A DNA stretch of 64,000 nucleotides from Kitasatospora aureofaciens. GTDB lineage: Bacteria > Actinomycetota > Actinomycetes > Streptomycetales > Streptomycetaceae. A program made the position numbers and the translations under genes. The notes under the pieces were generated by a model. The model did no database searches and was not told where the DNA came from. It saw only the letters and a program-made list of their open reading frames with translations. Below, in pieces: positions 48,370 to 56,777 of this stretch (its first letter is position 1; every line of letters starts with the position of its first letter). The stretch covers positions 1-64,000 of the forward strand of contig NZ_JPRF03000054.1 in NCBI RefSeq assembly GCF_001188955.3, written 5' to 3'.

Positions 48370-49826
48370 GCGCCTTCCCGGGCGGCTGGTGCGGACGCCG
48401 ACGGAGCCACCGCCGACGCCGACCCCGGCCTCGAAGCCGCCGCGACCGCGTCCGCCAGCCGTTCCAGAACCGCGGCGACCTGCTCGTCGGTGATGGTGAG
48501 CGGCGGCAGCAGCCGCAGCACCGCGTCGTGCCGCCCGCCGAGTTCGACGATCAGCCCGCGCGCCAGGCAGGCCTCCCGGACCCGTACGGCGAGCGCCGGA
48601 TCGGCCGGCCGGGCGCCGCAGGCGTCGGGTTCGGCGGCCGGGTCGACCAGTTCGACCCCGATCATCAGCCCTCGTCCGCGGACGTCGCCGATCGCCGGCA
48701 GTTCCGTGGCGAGCTCGCGCAGCCGGGCGGCCATCCGGGCCCCCGCCACGGCGGCCCGCTCGGCCAGTCCGTGCGCGGCGACGTACCGCAGGGTGGCGGC
48801 GCCGGCGGCCATGGCGAGGGTGTTGCCGCGGAAGGTGCCGGTGTGGGCGCCGGGGCGCCAGCCGTCGTATTCCTCGCAGTAGACCACAACGGCGAGCGGC
48901 AGACTGCCGCCGATGGCCTTGGAGAGCACCATCGCGTCCGGGACGATACCGCTGTGCTCGACGGCCCACATCGCGCCGGTGCGGCCGACGCCGGTCTGCA
49001 CCTCGTCCACGATCAGCGGGATGCCGCGCTCGGCGGTGATCCGGCGCATCTCGCGCAGCCAGCCGTCCGGCGCGGGGACGACCCCGCCCTCGCCCTGGAC
49101 GGCCTCCAGGATCATCGCGGCGGGCGGCACCACCCCGCCCGAGGGGTCGTCCAGCAGCCGTTCCACGTAGGTCGCGCCGAGTTGGGCGCCCGTCTCGCCG
49201 CCGACCCCGAAGGGGCAGCGGTAGCCGTACGGGTAGGGCAGCCGGACCACCTCGCCGCCGCCGGGCAGCGGCTCCTTGACGGCGACGTTGCCGGTGAGCG
49301 CGAGTGCGCCGGCGGTCATGCCGTGGTAGGCGCCGGTGAAGGCCAGGGAACCGGACCGTCCGGTGGCGGTCTGCATCAGTTTGAGCGCGGCCTCGACGGC
49401 GTCCGTGCCGGCCGGTCCGCAGAAGTGCACCCGGGCGCGGGCGGCGAACTCGGCGGGCAGGTTCTCGAACAGCGCGCTGGTGAAGTCGTCCTTCTCGGCG
49501 GTGGCGAGGTCGAGCAGGTGCAGCGGGGCACCGCTGTCGAGGGTGCGGCGGATCGCTTCCAGCACGACGGGGTGGTTGTGGCCGAGGGCGAGCGTCCCGG
49601 CGCCGGAGAGGCAGTCCAGGTAGCGGCGTCCGTCGGCGCCCTCGACGGTCATGCCGTGGGCCCGGACCGGGACGATCGGGAAGGAGCGGGCGTACGTCCG
49701 GGCGGCGGACTCACGGACGCACTGTCGGCGCAGGATGGCGTCCCCGGGGGGCGGGGCCGCAGCGGCGGTGGCCCCGGTGGCGATGGCCCCGGAGACGGCC
49801 CGGGCGGGTACGGCGGCAGGCGACAA
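48366..49826 (-). CDS. Diaminobutyrate-2-oxoglutarate aminotransferase family protein
   Basis: 486 aa class III aminotransferase. VHFCGPAGTDAVEAALKLMQTATGR, TGAYHGMTAGALALTG, LIVDEVQTGVGRTG and the PLP lysine in MVLSKAIGGSLPL are the EctB/Dat pattern, converting aspartate semialdehyde to L-2,4-diaminobutyrate. No ATG or GTG lies between the iron box and the conserved region, so I place the start at TTG 49826, just after a GGGGG tract. Coupled to the decarboxylase. Longer readings run through the iron box and are unlikely. Confidence 0.85.
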   Translation of the reverse strand: MSPAAVPARAVSGAIATGATAAAAPPPGDAILRRQCVRESAARTYARSFPIVPVRAHGMTVEGADGRRYLDCLSGAGTLALGHNHPVVLEAIRRTLDSGAPLHLLDLATAEKDDFTSALFENLPAEFAARARVHFCGPAGTDAVEAALKLMQTATGRSGSLAFTGAYHGMTAGALALTGNVAVKEPLPGGGEVVRLPYPYGYRCPFGVGGETGAQLGATYVERLLDDPSGGVVPPAAMILEAVQGEGGVVPAPDGWLREMRRITAERGIPLIVDEVQTGVGRTGAMWAVEHSGIVPDAMVLSKAIGGSLPLAVVVYCEEYDGWRPGAHTGTFRGNTLAMAAGAATLRYVAAHGLAERAAVAGARMAARLRELATELPAIGDVRGRGLMIGVELVDPAAEPDACGARPADPALAVRVREACLARGLIVELGGRHDAVLRLLPPLTITDEQVAAVLERLADAVAAASRPGSASAVAPSASAPAAREGA

Positions 49827-49845
49827 GGCGAACCCCCAAAAGAAG

Positions 49846-49864
49846 TTAGGTAAGCCTAACCTTA
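49846..49864 (-). promoter_or_regulatory. Iron box upstream of the diaminobutyrate genes
   Basis: On the minus strand TAAGGTTAGGCTTACCTAA matches the DmdR/IdeR box; 7 of 9 positions are symmetrical around the central base. It lies 19 bp upstream of the proposed TTG start of the aminotransferase, linking the diaminobutyrate/diaminopropane pair to iron starvation. Confidence 0.88.
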
Positions 49865-50074
49865 TCGCTCTTGACCTGGCGGAACGGGTCGGGGGCACCC
49901 AGAACCACCCGAGCGAGTGAACCTCCGCCGTACCCGTGTGCGCCGCCCCTCGGCCAGCCCAACGACCGACCCCCCGAAAGGTCATGGCGCCGACCACTCC
50001 CGACCGAATCCGCCCCGGCGAGTCCGAAATCGGATCCGCCCCGACCAGTCCGGAACGTCACCCCGTCAGGCAGG

Positions 50075-50797
50075 TCACCGCCCCTTCCACCGGTAGCAGA
50101 GCTCCGGCCGCCCGACGCTCCCGTACTGCGGCTCGCGGACCGCCAGCCCGGTGTCCACCAGGTGTTCGAGGTAACGCCGCGCGGTGATCCGGGACACCCC
50201 GGCGGCGGCACCGGCGGCCGCCGCGGACAGCCCGGTCGAGGCCTCCCGCAGCACCGAGGCGACGGTGTCCAGGGTGGGCGCGCTCAGTCCCTTGGGCAGC
50301 GAGCTGCGCTCGGGCGTGCGGAGCAGGGCCAGCGCCTGGTCCACCTCGTCCTGGCCGGTCGCCTCGCCGGTGCGCCCGAGGCTGTCCCGGTAGCGGGCGT
50401 AGCGCTCCAGCCGGTCGTGCAGGGCGGCCGCGCTGAACGGTTTCAGCAGGTACTGCACGACCCCTGCCGAGACCGCCTGCCGGACCATCGCGAGGTCACG
50501 CGCCGAGGTCACCGCGATGACGTCGGTCCCGTGCCCGGCGGCGCGCAGTGTGCGGCACAGCTGGAGGCCGTGGCCGTCCGGCAGGTAGAGGTCGAGCAGG
50601 GTGAGGTCGACGGGTGCCCCGGCCGCACGCGCCCGCTCCAGGAAACGCAGCGCGTCCGCGCAGCTGTGGACGGTGCCGACGGCGCGGAAGCCAGGCTCGC
50701 GCTCGACGTACAGGGTGTGCGCGGCCGCGGCCACCGGGTCGTCCTCCACGACCAGGACGGAGATTCCGCCGCGGGCCCCGGCCGCGTCGCCGGTCAC
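50075..50797 (-). CDS. Response regulator, CitB/DcuR type
   Basis: 240 aa. Receiver domain (about residues 10-125): VLVVEDDPVAA, the phospho-Asp in LTLLDLYLPDGHG and the Lys in VQYLLKPFS. The C-terminal part has a helix-turn-helix (GLSAAAAGAAAGVSRITARRYLEHLVDTG). It works with the kinase upstream to switch on C4-dicarboxylate or citrate uptake. GTG 50797 overlaps the kinase stop (GTGA) and has GAAGGGG upstream, so I prefer it to GTG 50815. Confidence 0.88.
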   Translation of the reverse strand: MTGDAAGARGGISVLVVEDDPVAAAAHTLYVEREPGFRAVGTVHSCADALRFLERARAAGAPVDLTLLDLYLPDGHGLQLCRTLRAAGHGTDVIAVTSARDLAMVRQAVSAGVVQYLLKPFSAAALHDRLERYARYRDSLGRTGEATGQDEVDQALALLRTPERSSLPKGLSAPTLDTVASVLREASTGLSAAAAGAAAGVSRITARRYLEHLVDTGLAVREPQYGSVGRPELCYRWKGR

Positions 50798-52554
50798 GTC
50801 GTGGCCCCTTCGCACTCCCGCACCCGGCCGGCCAGCGGCAGCCGTACGGTGAGCACCGCACCCCGCTCGCGCCCGACCTTGACGGTGCCGCCGTTGCGCC
50901 GGGCGGCCTGGGCGACCAGCGCCAGCCCGAGGCCGTGCCCGCGGCCGTCCTGCTTGGTGCTCCAGCCGCGCCGGAACACGTCCTCGACGGCGGACGGATC
51001 GATGCCCGCCCCGGTGTCGGCAACCCGCAGCAGCAGGCAGGCGCCGTCCCGGGCGTCCCCCCGGCCGGCTTCCCCGGCTCCCCCGACACCACCCACGACA
51101 CCAGCCCCGGCGCCACCCCCGTCACCCCGTCGCGGATCCTCGATCCGCGCGGTGACGGTGACCTCCGGCGCCACCGGGCTGTGCGCGGCCCCGGCGATCG
51201 CGGCGTCCACCGCGTTGTCGATCAGGTTGCCGAGGACGGTGATCAGGTCCCGGGGGGCGAGCCCGGGCGGCAGCACCCCGTCATCGATCCGGCTGTCCTC
51301 GGTGAGGGTCAACTCCACGCCCCGCTCGGCGGCTTGGGCCGCCTTGCCGAGCAGCAGCGCGGCCAGCACCGGCTCGCTGACCGCCGCTACCACCCGGTCG
51401 GTCAGCTGCTGGGCTAGGGCGAGTTCGGCCGTGGCGAACTCCACCGCCTGTTCGTGGCGGCCGAGTTCGATCAGTGAGACGACGGTGTGCAGCCGGTTGG
51501 CGGCCTCGTGGGCCTGGGCGCCGAGCGCCTCGGTGAAGCCGCGAACCGAGTCCAACTCTCCGCTGAGTGACTGCAGTTCCGTGTGATCGCGGAGGGTCAC
51601 CACCCGGCCGAGGCCGGTGCCGATGGTGGAGGTGTTGAGCACCACGACCCGCTCGGCGGTCAGGTGCACCTCGTCCCGCGCCGGCACCTCGCCGAGCACG
51701 GCCGCCACCAGCGCCTCGGGCAGCCCCAGTCCGTCCACCGGTCGGCCGTCCAACTCGCCTGCCAGTCCGAGCAGTTCGCGGGCGGCATCGTTGCACAGCA
51801 CCACCCGGTGCGCGCGGTCGAGCAGGATCAGCCCCTCCCGCACCGAGTGCAGGGTCGCCTGGTGGTACTCGTACAGGTGGCTGAGTTCGTCCGGCCCCAT
51901 GCCGTGGGTGTGCCGCCGCAGCCGGGAGTTGGCGAGGTAGGTGCCCAGCCCGCCGAGGGCCAGGGCACCCGCCGCGACGCCGACCAGGGCGAGCAACGGT
52001 CCGCTCAGCTGGGCGGAGATCGACTCCAGCGTCAGGCCCACGCTGACCAGCGCGACCACCCGGTGCCGGTCGTCCCAGACCGGGGTGACCACCCGCACGG
52101 ACGGGCCGAGCGTGCCGGTGTACGTCTCACTGCGGGTCTGCCCGGCCAGCGCCCAGTCGATGTGCCCGAGGTACTGCTTGCCGATCTGCTCGGGCAGCGG
52201 GTGGGTCCAGCGCACCCCGTCGGTGTCCATGACGGTGATGAAGGAGACCCCCGCGTCCTGGCGCACCTGCTCGACGTACGGCTGGAGCACCGCGGTCGGG
52301 TCGGGCCCGCCGACGGCGGAGCGCACGGTGGGCGAGTCGGCGACGGCATGGGCGACCGAGGTGACCTCGCGGCGGGCCGCGTCCTCGGTGCGCTCGGCGG
52401 TGAACAGGTACGCGAGCACCGCGCCGCCCGCGACCACGGCGGCGACGATGACCACCTGGACGACGAACAGCTGCCCGGCCAGGCTGCGGACCAGCCGGTG
52501 CGGCAGGGGGAACCACCGGTGACGCGAGCGGGTGGGGGCGGTGCTCACGGACAT
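50794..52554 (-). CDS. Sensor histidine kinase, CitA/DcuS type
   Basis: 586 aa. Membrane segment 1 (QLFVVQVVIVAAVVAGGAVLAYLF), an extracellular PAS-like sensor domain (about 60-180), membrane segment 2 (LLALVGVAAGALALGGLGTYL), a cytoplasmic PAS, then AQAHEAANRLHTVVSLIELG with the Spo0B-type phospho-His, and an ATPase domain (NLIDNAVDAA, GRGHGLGLALV). A Gly/Ala-rich insertion splits the ATPase N and G1 boxes. This branch senses citrate or C4-dicarboxylates in the periplasmic or external space. Divergent from dctA, its likely target. Confidence 0.9.
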   Translation of the reverse strand: MSVSTAPTRSRHRWFPLPHRLVRSLAGQLFVVQVVIVAAVVAGGAVLAYLFTAERTEDAARREVTSVAHAVADSPTVRSAVGGPDPTAVLQPYVEQVRQDAGVSFITVMDTDGVRWTHPLPEQIGKQYLGHIDWALAGQTRSETYTGTLGPSVRVVTPVWDDRHRVVALVSVGLTLESISAQLSGPLLALVGVAAGALALGGLGTYLANSRLRRHTHGMGPDELSHLYEYHQATLHSVREGLILLDRAHRVVLCNDAARELLGLAGELDGRPVDGLGLPEALVAAVLGEVPARDEVHLTAERVVVLNTSTIGTGLGRVVTLRDHTELQSLSGELDSVRGFTEALGAQAHEAANRLHTVVSLIELGRHEQAVEFATAELALAQQLTDRVVAAVSEPVLAALLLGKAAQAAERGVELTLTEDSRIDDGVLPPGLAPRDLITVLGNLIDNAVDAAIAGAAHSPVAPEVTVTARIEDPRRGDGGGAGAGVVGGVGGAGEAGRGDARDGACLLLRVADTGAGIDPSAVEDVFRRGWSTKQDGRGHGLGLALVAQAARRNGGTVKVGRERGAVLTVRLPLAGRVRECEGATT

Positions 52555-52677
52555 GCCTCCCAGTGTGCACCACGGCCCGGGCCGCCCCCCAGGGGCCGGA
52601 GCGCGCCCACGGGGGGCGGAACCGCGCCCACGGAGCCGCGCCCGTTCCCGTCGCGCCGTGAACTCTATGAACGCAAA

Positions 52678-52693
52678 CGTGACCTCCGTCACG
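52678..52693. promoter_or_regulatory. Inverted repeat upstream of dctA
   Basis: CGTGAC (52678-52683) and GTCACG (52688-52693) form a perfect 6-bp inverted repeat with spacer CTCC, in an AT-richer part of the gap between the kinase and dctA genes, 69 bp before the dctA ATG. It could be the response-regulator site. Confidence 0.4.
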
Positions 52694-52761
52694 CCCGAAG
52701 CCCATAGTCGGAGCGGCCCACCACCCGGGGCCGCCAGGACTGCAGGGCGAAGGAGCCGCAG

Positions 52762-54192
52762 ATGACGACCACCGAGACCGCCACGGCGGGGGGACCCAGA
52801 CGCAAGGACCGGACCCACTACCTCTATCTGGCGGTGATCGCCGCGGTGGTCGCAGGCGTGGTGGTCGGGCTGGCCGCCCCCGGCTTCGCCGTGGAGCTGA
52901 AGCCGATCGGCACCGGGTTCGTCAATCTGATCAAGATGATGATCAGCCCGGTGATCTTCTGCACCATCGTGCTGGGCATCGGCTCGGTCACCAAGGCCGC
53001 GAAGGTCGGCAAGGTCGGCGGCCTGGCCATCGGCTACTTCCTCGTCATGTCGACCATCGCACTGGCCATCGGCATGGTCGTCGGCAACCTGCTGGAGCCC
53101 GGCGGCGGCCTGCACCTGACCGCCGCGCTCGCCAAGTCCGGCCACGCCCAGGCAGCCGCCGGCGGCGCCCAGTCGACCACCGACTTCCTGCTCGGGATGA
53201 TCCCCGACACCCTGTTCTCGGCCCTCACCCAGGGCAAGGTGCTGCAGACCCTGCTGGTCGCACTGCTGGCCGGCTTCGCACTGCAGGCGATGGGCCCGGT
53301 CGGCGCCCCGGTGCTGCGCGGGGTCGAGCACCTCCAGCGGCTGGTCTTCCGGATCATGTCGATGATCATGTGGGTGGCGCCGGTCGGCGCCTTCGGGGCG
53401 ATGGCCGCGGTGGTCGGGGCGACCGGCGTCGACGCACTGAAGAGCCTCGCCGTGATCATGATCGGCTTCTACGTGACCTGCGTACTCTTCGTCGTCGTGG
53501 TGCTCGGCGCACTGCTGCGCCTGGTCGCCGGGGTCAACGTGTTCGCGCTGCTCAAGTACCTCGGGCGCGAGTTCCTGCTGATCCTCTCGACCTCCTCCTC
53601 CGAGAGCGCGCTGCCCCGCCTGATCGCCAAGATGGAACACCTCGGCGTCAGCCGCCCGGTCGTCGGCATCACCGTGCCGACCGGCTACAGCTTCAACCTG
53701 GACGGCACCGCGATCTACCTCACCATGTCCTCGATCTTCATCTCCGAGGCGATGGACAAGCCGATGTCGATCGGCGAGCAGCTCTCGCTGCTGGTGTTCA
53801 TGGTGATCGCGAGCAAGGGCGCGGCCGGGGTCACCGGCGCCGGGCTGGCCACCCTCGCGGGCGGACTGCAGTCGCACAAGCCTGCGCTGGTGGACGGGGT
53901 CGGCCTGATCGTCGGCATCGACCGCTTCATGTCGGAGGCCCGGGCGCTCACCAACTTCGCGGGCAACGCCGTCGCGACCGTGCTGATCGGGCACTGGACC
54001 GGCGAACTGGACGCCGAACGGGCCGGCCGGGTGCTGAACGGCGAGCTGCCGTTCGACGAGCTGACGCTGGTCGACGCCCACGGCCCCGCCCGCCCCGGAC
54101 CGGAAAGCGACCCCGCACCGGGAGCCGATCCCGCGCCGGGAGCCGACCCGGCACCTGAGGCCGTCCCGGCCGCAGCGACGACCGCCGGCTGA
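52762..54192 (+). CDS. dctA: C4-dicarboxylate transporter (DAACS family)
   Basis: 476 aa with about eight to nine membrane segments. Motifs are KMMISPVIFCTIVLGIGSV, STSSSESALPRLIAKME (the serine-rich re-entrant loop), GYSFNLDGTAIYLTMSSIF and ASKGAAGVTGAGLATLAGGL, all typical of DctA sodium- or proton-coupled uptake of succinate, fumarate and malate. The tail (after about residue 435) is a Pro/Ala/Asp/Glu repeat DPAPGADPAPG. AAGGAG precedes ATG 52762. Confidence 0.94.
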   Translation: MTTTETATAGGPRRKDRTHYLYLAVIAAVVAGVVVGLAAPGFAVELKPIGTGFVNLIKMMISPVIFCTIVLGIGSVTKAAKVGKVGGLAIGYFLVMSTIALAIGMVVGNLLEPGGGLHLTAALAKSGHAQAAAGGAQSTTDFLLGMIPDTLFSALTQGKVLQTLLVALLAGFALQAMGPVGAPVLRGVEHLQRLVFRIMSMIMWVAPVGAFGAMAAVVGATGVDALKSLAVIMIGFYVTCVLFVVVVLGALLRLVAGVNVFALLKYLGREFLLILSTSSSESALPRLIAKMEHLGVSRPVVGITVPTGYSFNLDGTAIYLTMSSIFISEAMDKPMSIGEQLSLLVFMVIASKGAAGVTGAGLATLAGGLQSHKPALVDGVGLIVGIDRFMSEARALTNFAGNAVATVLIGHWTGELDAERAGRVLNGELPFDELTLVDAHGPARPGPESDPAPGADPAPGADPAPEAVPAAATTAG

Positions 54193-54276
54193 GCGACCCC
54201 TTCCCGCACTCCCTCGGTCCGGCGCCTGTCACCAACCCCGGAAACGGCGCCGGGCCGGGGGTTCCCGTTCAACCAG

Positions 54277-54318
54277 GGGAGTCCTGGGCCGGAATTCCCC
54301 GCTCGGCCCAGGACTCCC
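54277..54318. terminator. Bidirectional terminator between dctA and the next gene
   Basis: GGGAGTCCTGGGCCG (54277-54291) and CGGCCCAGGACTCCC (54304-54318) are perfect 15-bp arms around a 12-nt loop, between two convergent 3' ends. Confidence 0.8.
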
Positions 54319-54335
54319 GTCCGCCCGACCGCTGT

Positions 54336-55301
54336 TCACAGCTCCTGCGAGCCGCTGACCGCCCAGGCCACCCCACTGGCCGGATCCTCCAGCGCCACGT
54401 GCAGATGGTGCAGCCCGGCGGCAGGCTCCTGCCAGGTGAAGCAGCGCATCCGGGCCACCAGGGCGTCCACCTCGGAGCGGTCCGGAACGTTCGCGCCGGC
54501 CATCGCGCCCAGCGCGCGCCACAGGCGCATCCGCCCGTGCGCGCAACCGTGCGTCCGGCCCACCGCGGCGGCCTGCACCAGGGCGGGATAGACCAGCGCG
54601 AACGGCAGGAAGCCGCCGAGCACCCGTCGCCCCCGGGCCAGCACGGCGGCCGCCTGCGGGGCCGGGCCGCGGACGCAGACCACCTCCGCCCAGGGCACCA
54701 GCGCGGCCAGCTCGGCCAGGCCCCGGGTGACCCGCTGCCGGCCCGGCCGGGCCGCCGCCTTCGGCAGTTCGACCTCGCCCAGGCCCTCCCGGCTGGCCGG
54801 CAGGGTCAGCACCGCGCTGCGCGCTCCGCCGCCCGGCAGGTACTCGCGCACCCGCGAGGCCTCGCCCCAGCCCGCCTTCTCCCAGGGCTCCAGACTCAGC
54901 GGCACGCCGTCGGGATCGGGCTCGGCCCCGTACGAGAGGTCCTCGCCGAGCAGCACCCGGGTGTGGGCGACCAGGCGGCGCACCGGCGCCGGCCCGAGCA
55001 GCGGCGCCAGCCGCAGCCAGGAGTGGCGGGTCGCCAGCACCTCCCAGAGCGGACCGGCGTCGTGGTCGTCCACCCCGGCGACCGTTCCCTCACCACCGTC
55101 CGCGTCGAACAGTCGGACGGCCAGTTCGGGCGGCGCCGCATAGGCGATCAGGTGGCCGAGCGGCGCGGTCAGGGCCACCGCGGCCTGCTCCCCGGCCTGC
55201 ACGACGGCGGCCGCCCGGCCCTGCCGGTAGGCGGCGAGCAGCTCGGGCCAGCGGCCGTCCTCGGCCAAGGCGCGGAGGCTGTGGTCCTCGTACGCGATCA
55301 C
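54336..55301 (-). CDS. Hypothetical protein
   Basis: 321 aa starting MIAYEDHSLRALAEDGRWPEL. It appears soluble and mostly helical, with EPWEKAGWGEASRVREYLPGGGARSAVL in the middle and a Cys/His-containing region (VGRTHGCAHGRMRLWRALGAM) towards the end. From memory it could be of the actinobacterial DUF6183 type, but I cannot confirm this. It lies convergent with dctA and 131 bp downstream of the sigma factor gene on the same strand. Confidence 0.75.
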   Translation of the reverse strand: MIAYEDHSLRALAEDGRWPELLAAYRQGRAAAVVQAGEQAAVALTAPLGHLIAYAAPPELAVRLFDADGGEGTVAGVDDHDAGPLWEVLATRHSWLRLAPLLGPAPVRRLVAHTRVLLGEDLSYGAEPDPDGVPLSLEPWEKAGWGEASRVREYLPGGGARSAVLTLPASREGLGEVELPKAAARPGRQRVTRGLAELAALVPWAEVVCVRGPAPQAAAVLARGRRVLGGFLPFALVYPALVQAAAVGRTHGCAHGRMRLWRALGAMAGANVPDRSEVDALVARMRCFTWQEPAAGLHHLHVALEDPASGVAWAVSGSQEL

Positions 55302-55432
55302 GATTTTCAGCGTACGGGCCGGGGTCGCGCATCAGCCGACTTGCCGTCGGCTCGGTGCGTCGGGGCTCGACCTCCGGCGGTAGCCGGTCGCCGGTAGCTG
55401 GTCTCCGGTCTCCGCTAGCTGGGCTCCGGTCG

Positions 55433-56026
55433 TCAGGGGTCGTGCCGTCGCTCGCGCTCCAGGACGGCGCGCAGTCGGCCGTGGGCACGGCGGCGGGTGA
55501 CGGCCAGGGTGCTGCGGTGCAGGCCGAGCAGCTCGGCGGCCTCGTCGACGGAGTAGCCGTCGAGATCCACCAGCACCACGGCGCGGGCCTGCTTGACGGT
55601 GAGGAAGCCGAGCAGCCGGACCACCTCCCAGCGCGCCTGGAGCTCGGCCGTCCCGCCGTGCGGCGGATCGAGCGCGGCGCGGCCGCGCTCCACCGCCTCG
55701 GCCAGCTCGGGCACCTCGGGCAGCGCCACCCGGCGGCGCTCGCGGCGCCACTGGTCGCGCAGGATGTTCGTCATCGTGGTGAACACGTAGGCGTACGGCT
55801 GCGGGTGACTGAGGAAGCGCTCGGGGCGGCGGGCGATCCGCACGTACGCGTCGTGGACGATGTCGCCGGCCGCGAGCGGGCTGCCGGTGAGCATCGCAGC
55901 CGCCTGCTGGAGTCTGGGCAGCAAGGCCGTGAACATCCGGTTGAAATCGGTGGACTGGGCTTCTGTCGGCTCCGGACCGAAGTCCTTCCGCCGCTCGCCC
56001 GCAGACCGTCCGCTGCATTCCGCCAT
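55433..56026 (-). CDS. ECF-type RNA polymerase sigma factor
   Basis: 197 aa. Region 2 is FNRMFTALLPRLQQAAAMLTGSPLAAGDIVHDAYVRIARRPERFLSHPQPYAYVFTTMTNILRDQWRRERRR in essence (key residues DIVHDAYV and YAYVFTTMTN). Region 4 is FLTVKQARAVVLVDLDGYSVDEAAELLGLHRSTLAVTRRRAHGRLR. No anti-sigma gene is adjacent. ATG 56026 has GGGGAG upstream; longer readings would cover the CRP-type site at 56096-56111. Confidence 0.88.
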   Translation of the reverse strand: MAECSGRSAGERRKDFGPEPTEAQSTDFNRMFTALLPRLQQAAAMLTGSPLAAGDIVHDAYVRIARRPERFLSHPQPYAYVFTTMTNILRDQWRRERRRVALPEVPELAEAVERGRAALDPPHGGTAELQARWEVVRLLGFLTVKQARAVVLVDLDGYSVDEAAELLGLHRSTLAVTRRRAHGRLRAVLERERRHDP

Positions 56027-56095
56027 GCCGTTCTCCCCGGAAATCGGCATTCCGAACGCCCAGTTGGGGCTGGCCCCAGCCCCAACCGGACATAG

Positions 56096-56111
56096 TGTGA
56101 CACAGATCACA
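56096..56111. promoter_or_regulatory. Perfect CRP/FNR-type site
   Basis: TGTGACACAGATCACA matches the CRP consensus TGTGA-N6-TCACA exactly. It lies 70 bp upstream of the sigma factor start and about 160 bp upstream of the divergent secreted-protein start. Streptomyces Crp recognises this kind of sequence. Confidence 0.75.
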
Positions 56112-56268
56112 TCATAGGTCGTCCTCTTACTCTGCGCAGTCATTCGTGTGCAATTCGTCAACGGCGGGGCGGGAGGCGGGAATTCACCCTCCGTCGACCA
56201 CACCGCCCCGGCCGGGGCCACCGGGGGGCATTCCACCCGATGGGAACCGTCGAGCGAGGAGAACCGCC

Positions 56269-56640
56269 ATGCGAGGCTGTATCACCAGGAAGATCGCCAC
56301 GTTCGGGATGGCCGCCGCGGCCGCCCTGGGCATGCTCGGGACCGCCACCCTGCCGGCCGCCGCGGCGCCGGCAGACGACCAGACCATCACCCCGAGCGCG
56401 GCGGCGGCCTCGCCCCACGTCGCCGCCGCGCCCTACCACTGCGTCATCACGGCCAACTACGGTTGGCGCTGGGAGGGATACTGCAACGTCTACTCCGGCC
56501 AGCTGCGCACGATCACCTACTGCGCCAACGGCAGCTACACCGTCGGACTGTGGATCGGCGCCCGGCCGGACGCGTGGGCGGTCTGGGGCAACTGCCCCGG
56601 GTCGACCTGGACGAAGATCGTGTTCCAGTGGCACAGCTGA
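56269..56640 (+). CDS. Small secreted protein
   Basis: 123 aa. A Sec signal (TRKIATFGMAAAAALGMLGTATLPAAAA) is followed by a mature part of about 90 residues with four cysteines (YHCVITANYGWRWEGYCNVY, TYCANGSY, WGNCPGSTW), suggesting two disulfides and a compact beta-rich domain. I recognise no family. GAGGAG precedes ATG 56269. It shares an upstream region and a CRP-type site with the sigma factor gene, and palindrome E follows it. Confidence 0.8.
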   Translation: MRGCITRKIATFGMAAAAALGMLGTATLPAAAAPADDQTITPSAAAASPHVAAAPYHCVITANYGWRWEGYCNVYSGQLRTITYCANGSYTVGLWIGARPDAWAVWGNCPGSTWTKIVFQWHS

Positions 56641-56650
56641 GCGGGTAACG

Positions 56651-56666
56651 CCCGCGGCGCCGCGGG
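56651..56666. terminator. Short GC palindrome after the secreted-protein gene
   Basis: CCCGCGGCGCCGCGGG is a perfect 16-bp palindrome 10 bp after the stop codon. It could help end transcription together with palindrome E. Confidence 0.35.
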
Positions 56667-56674
56667 AACGGCGG

Positions 56675-56738
56675 CGAACAGATGACAGCTGACAGATTTC
56701 GAAATCCGTCATCTGTCAGCTGTCATCTGTCATCCGTT
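56675..56738. repeat. TGACAG-family palindrome, copy E
   Basis: ACAGATGACAGCTGACA (56678-56694) and TGTCAGCTGTCATCTGT (56714-56730) are perfect 17-bp arms. The right side carries one extra heptamer (CGTCATC) next to the GATTTCGAAATC core, which looks like a slippage product. It lies between convergent gene 3' ends. Confidence 0.9.
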
Positions 56739-56777
56739 TCTGTCCTCCGTCGCATGCCCTCCGTCGTGTGTCCTCTG

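Noticed and set aside
50794..54081. 1095-codon minus-strand frame joining the sensor kinase to sequence opposite dctA
   Set aside because: The part beyond 52554 is antisense to dctA and rich in Asp/His/Gln/Arg; the kinase begins cleanly at MSVSTAPTRS (52554).
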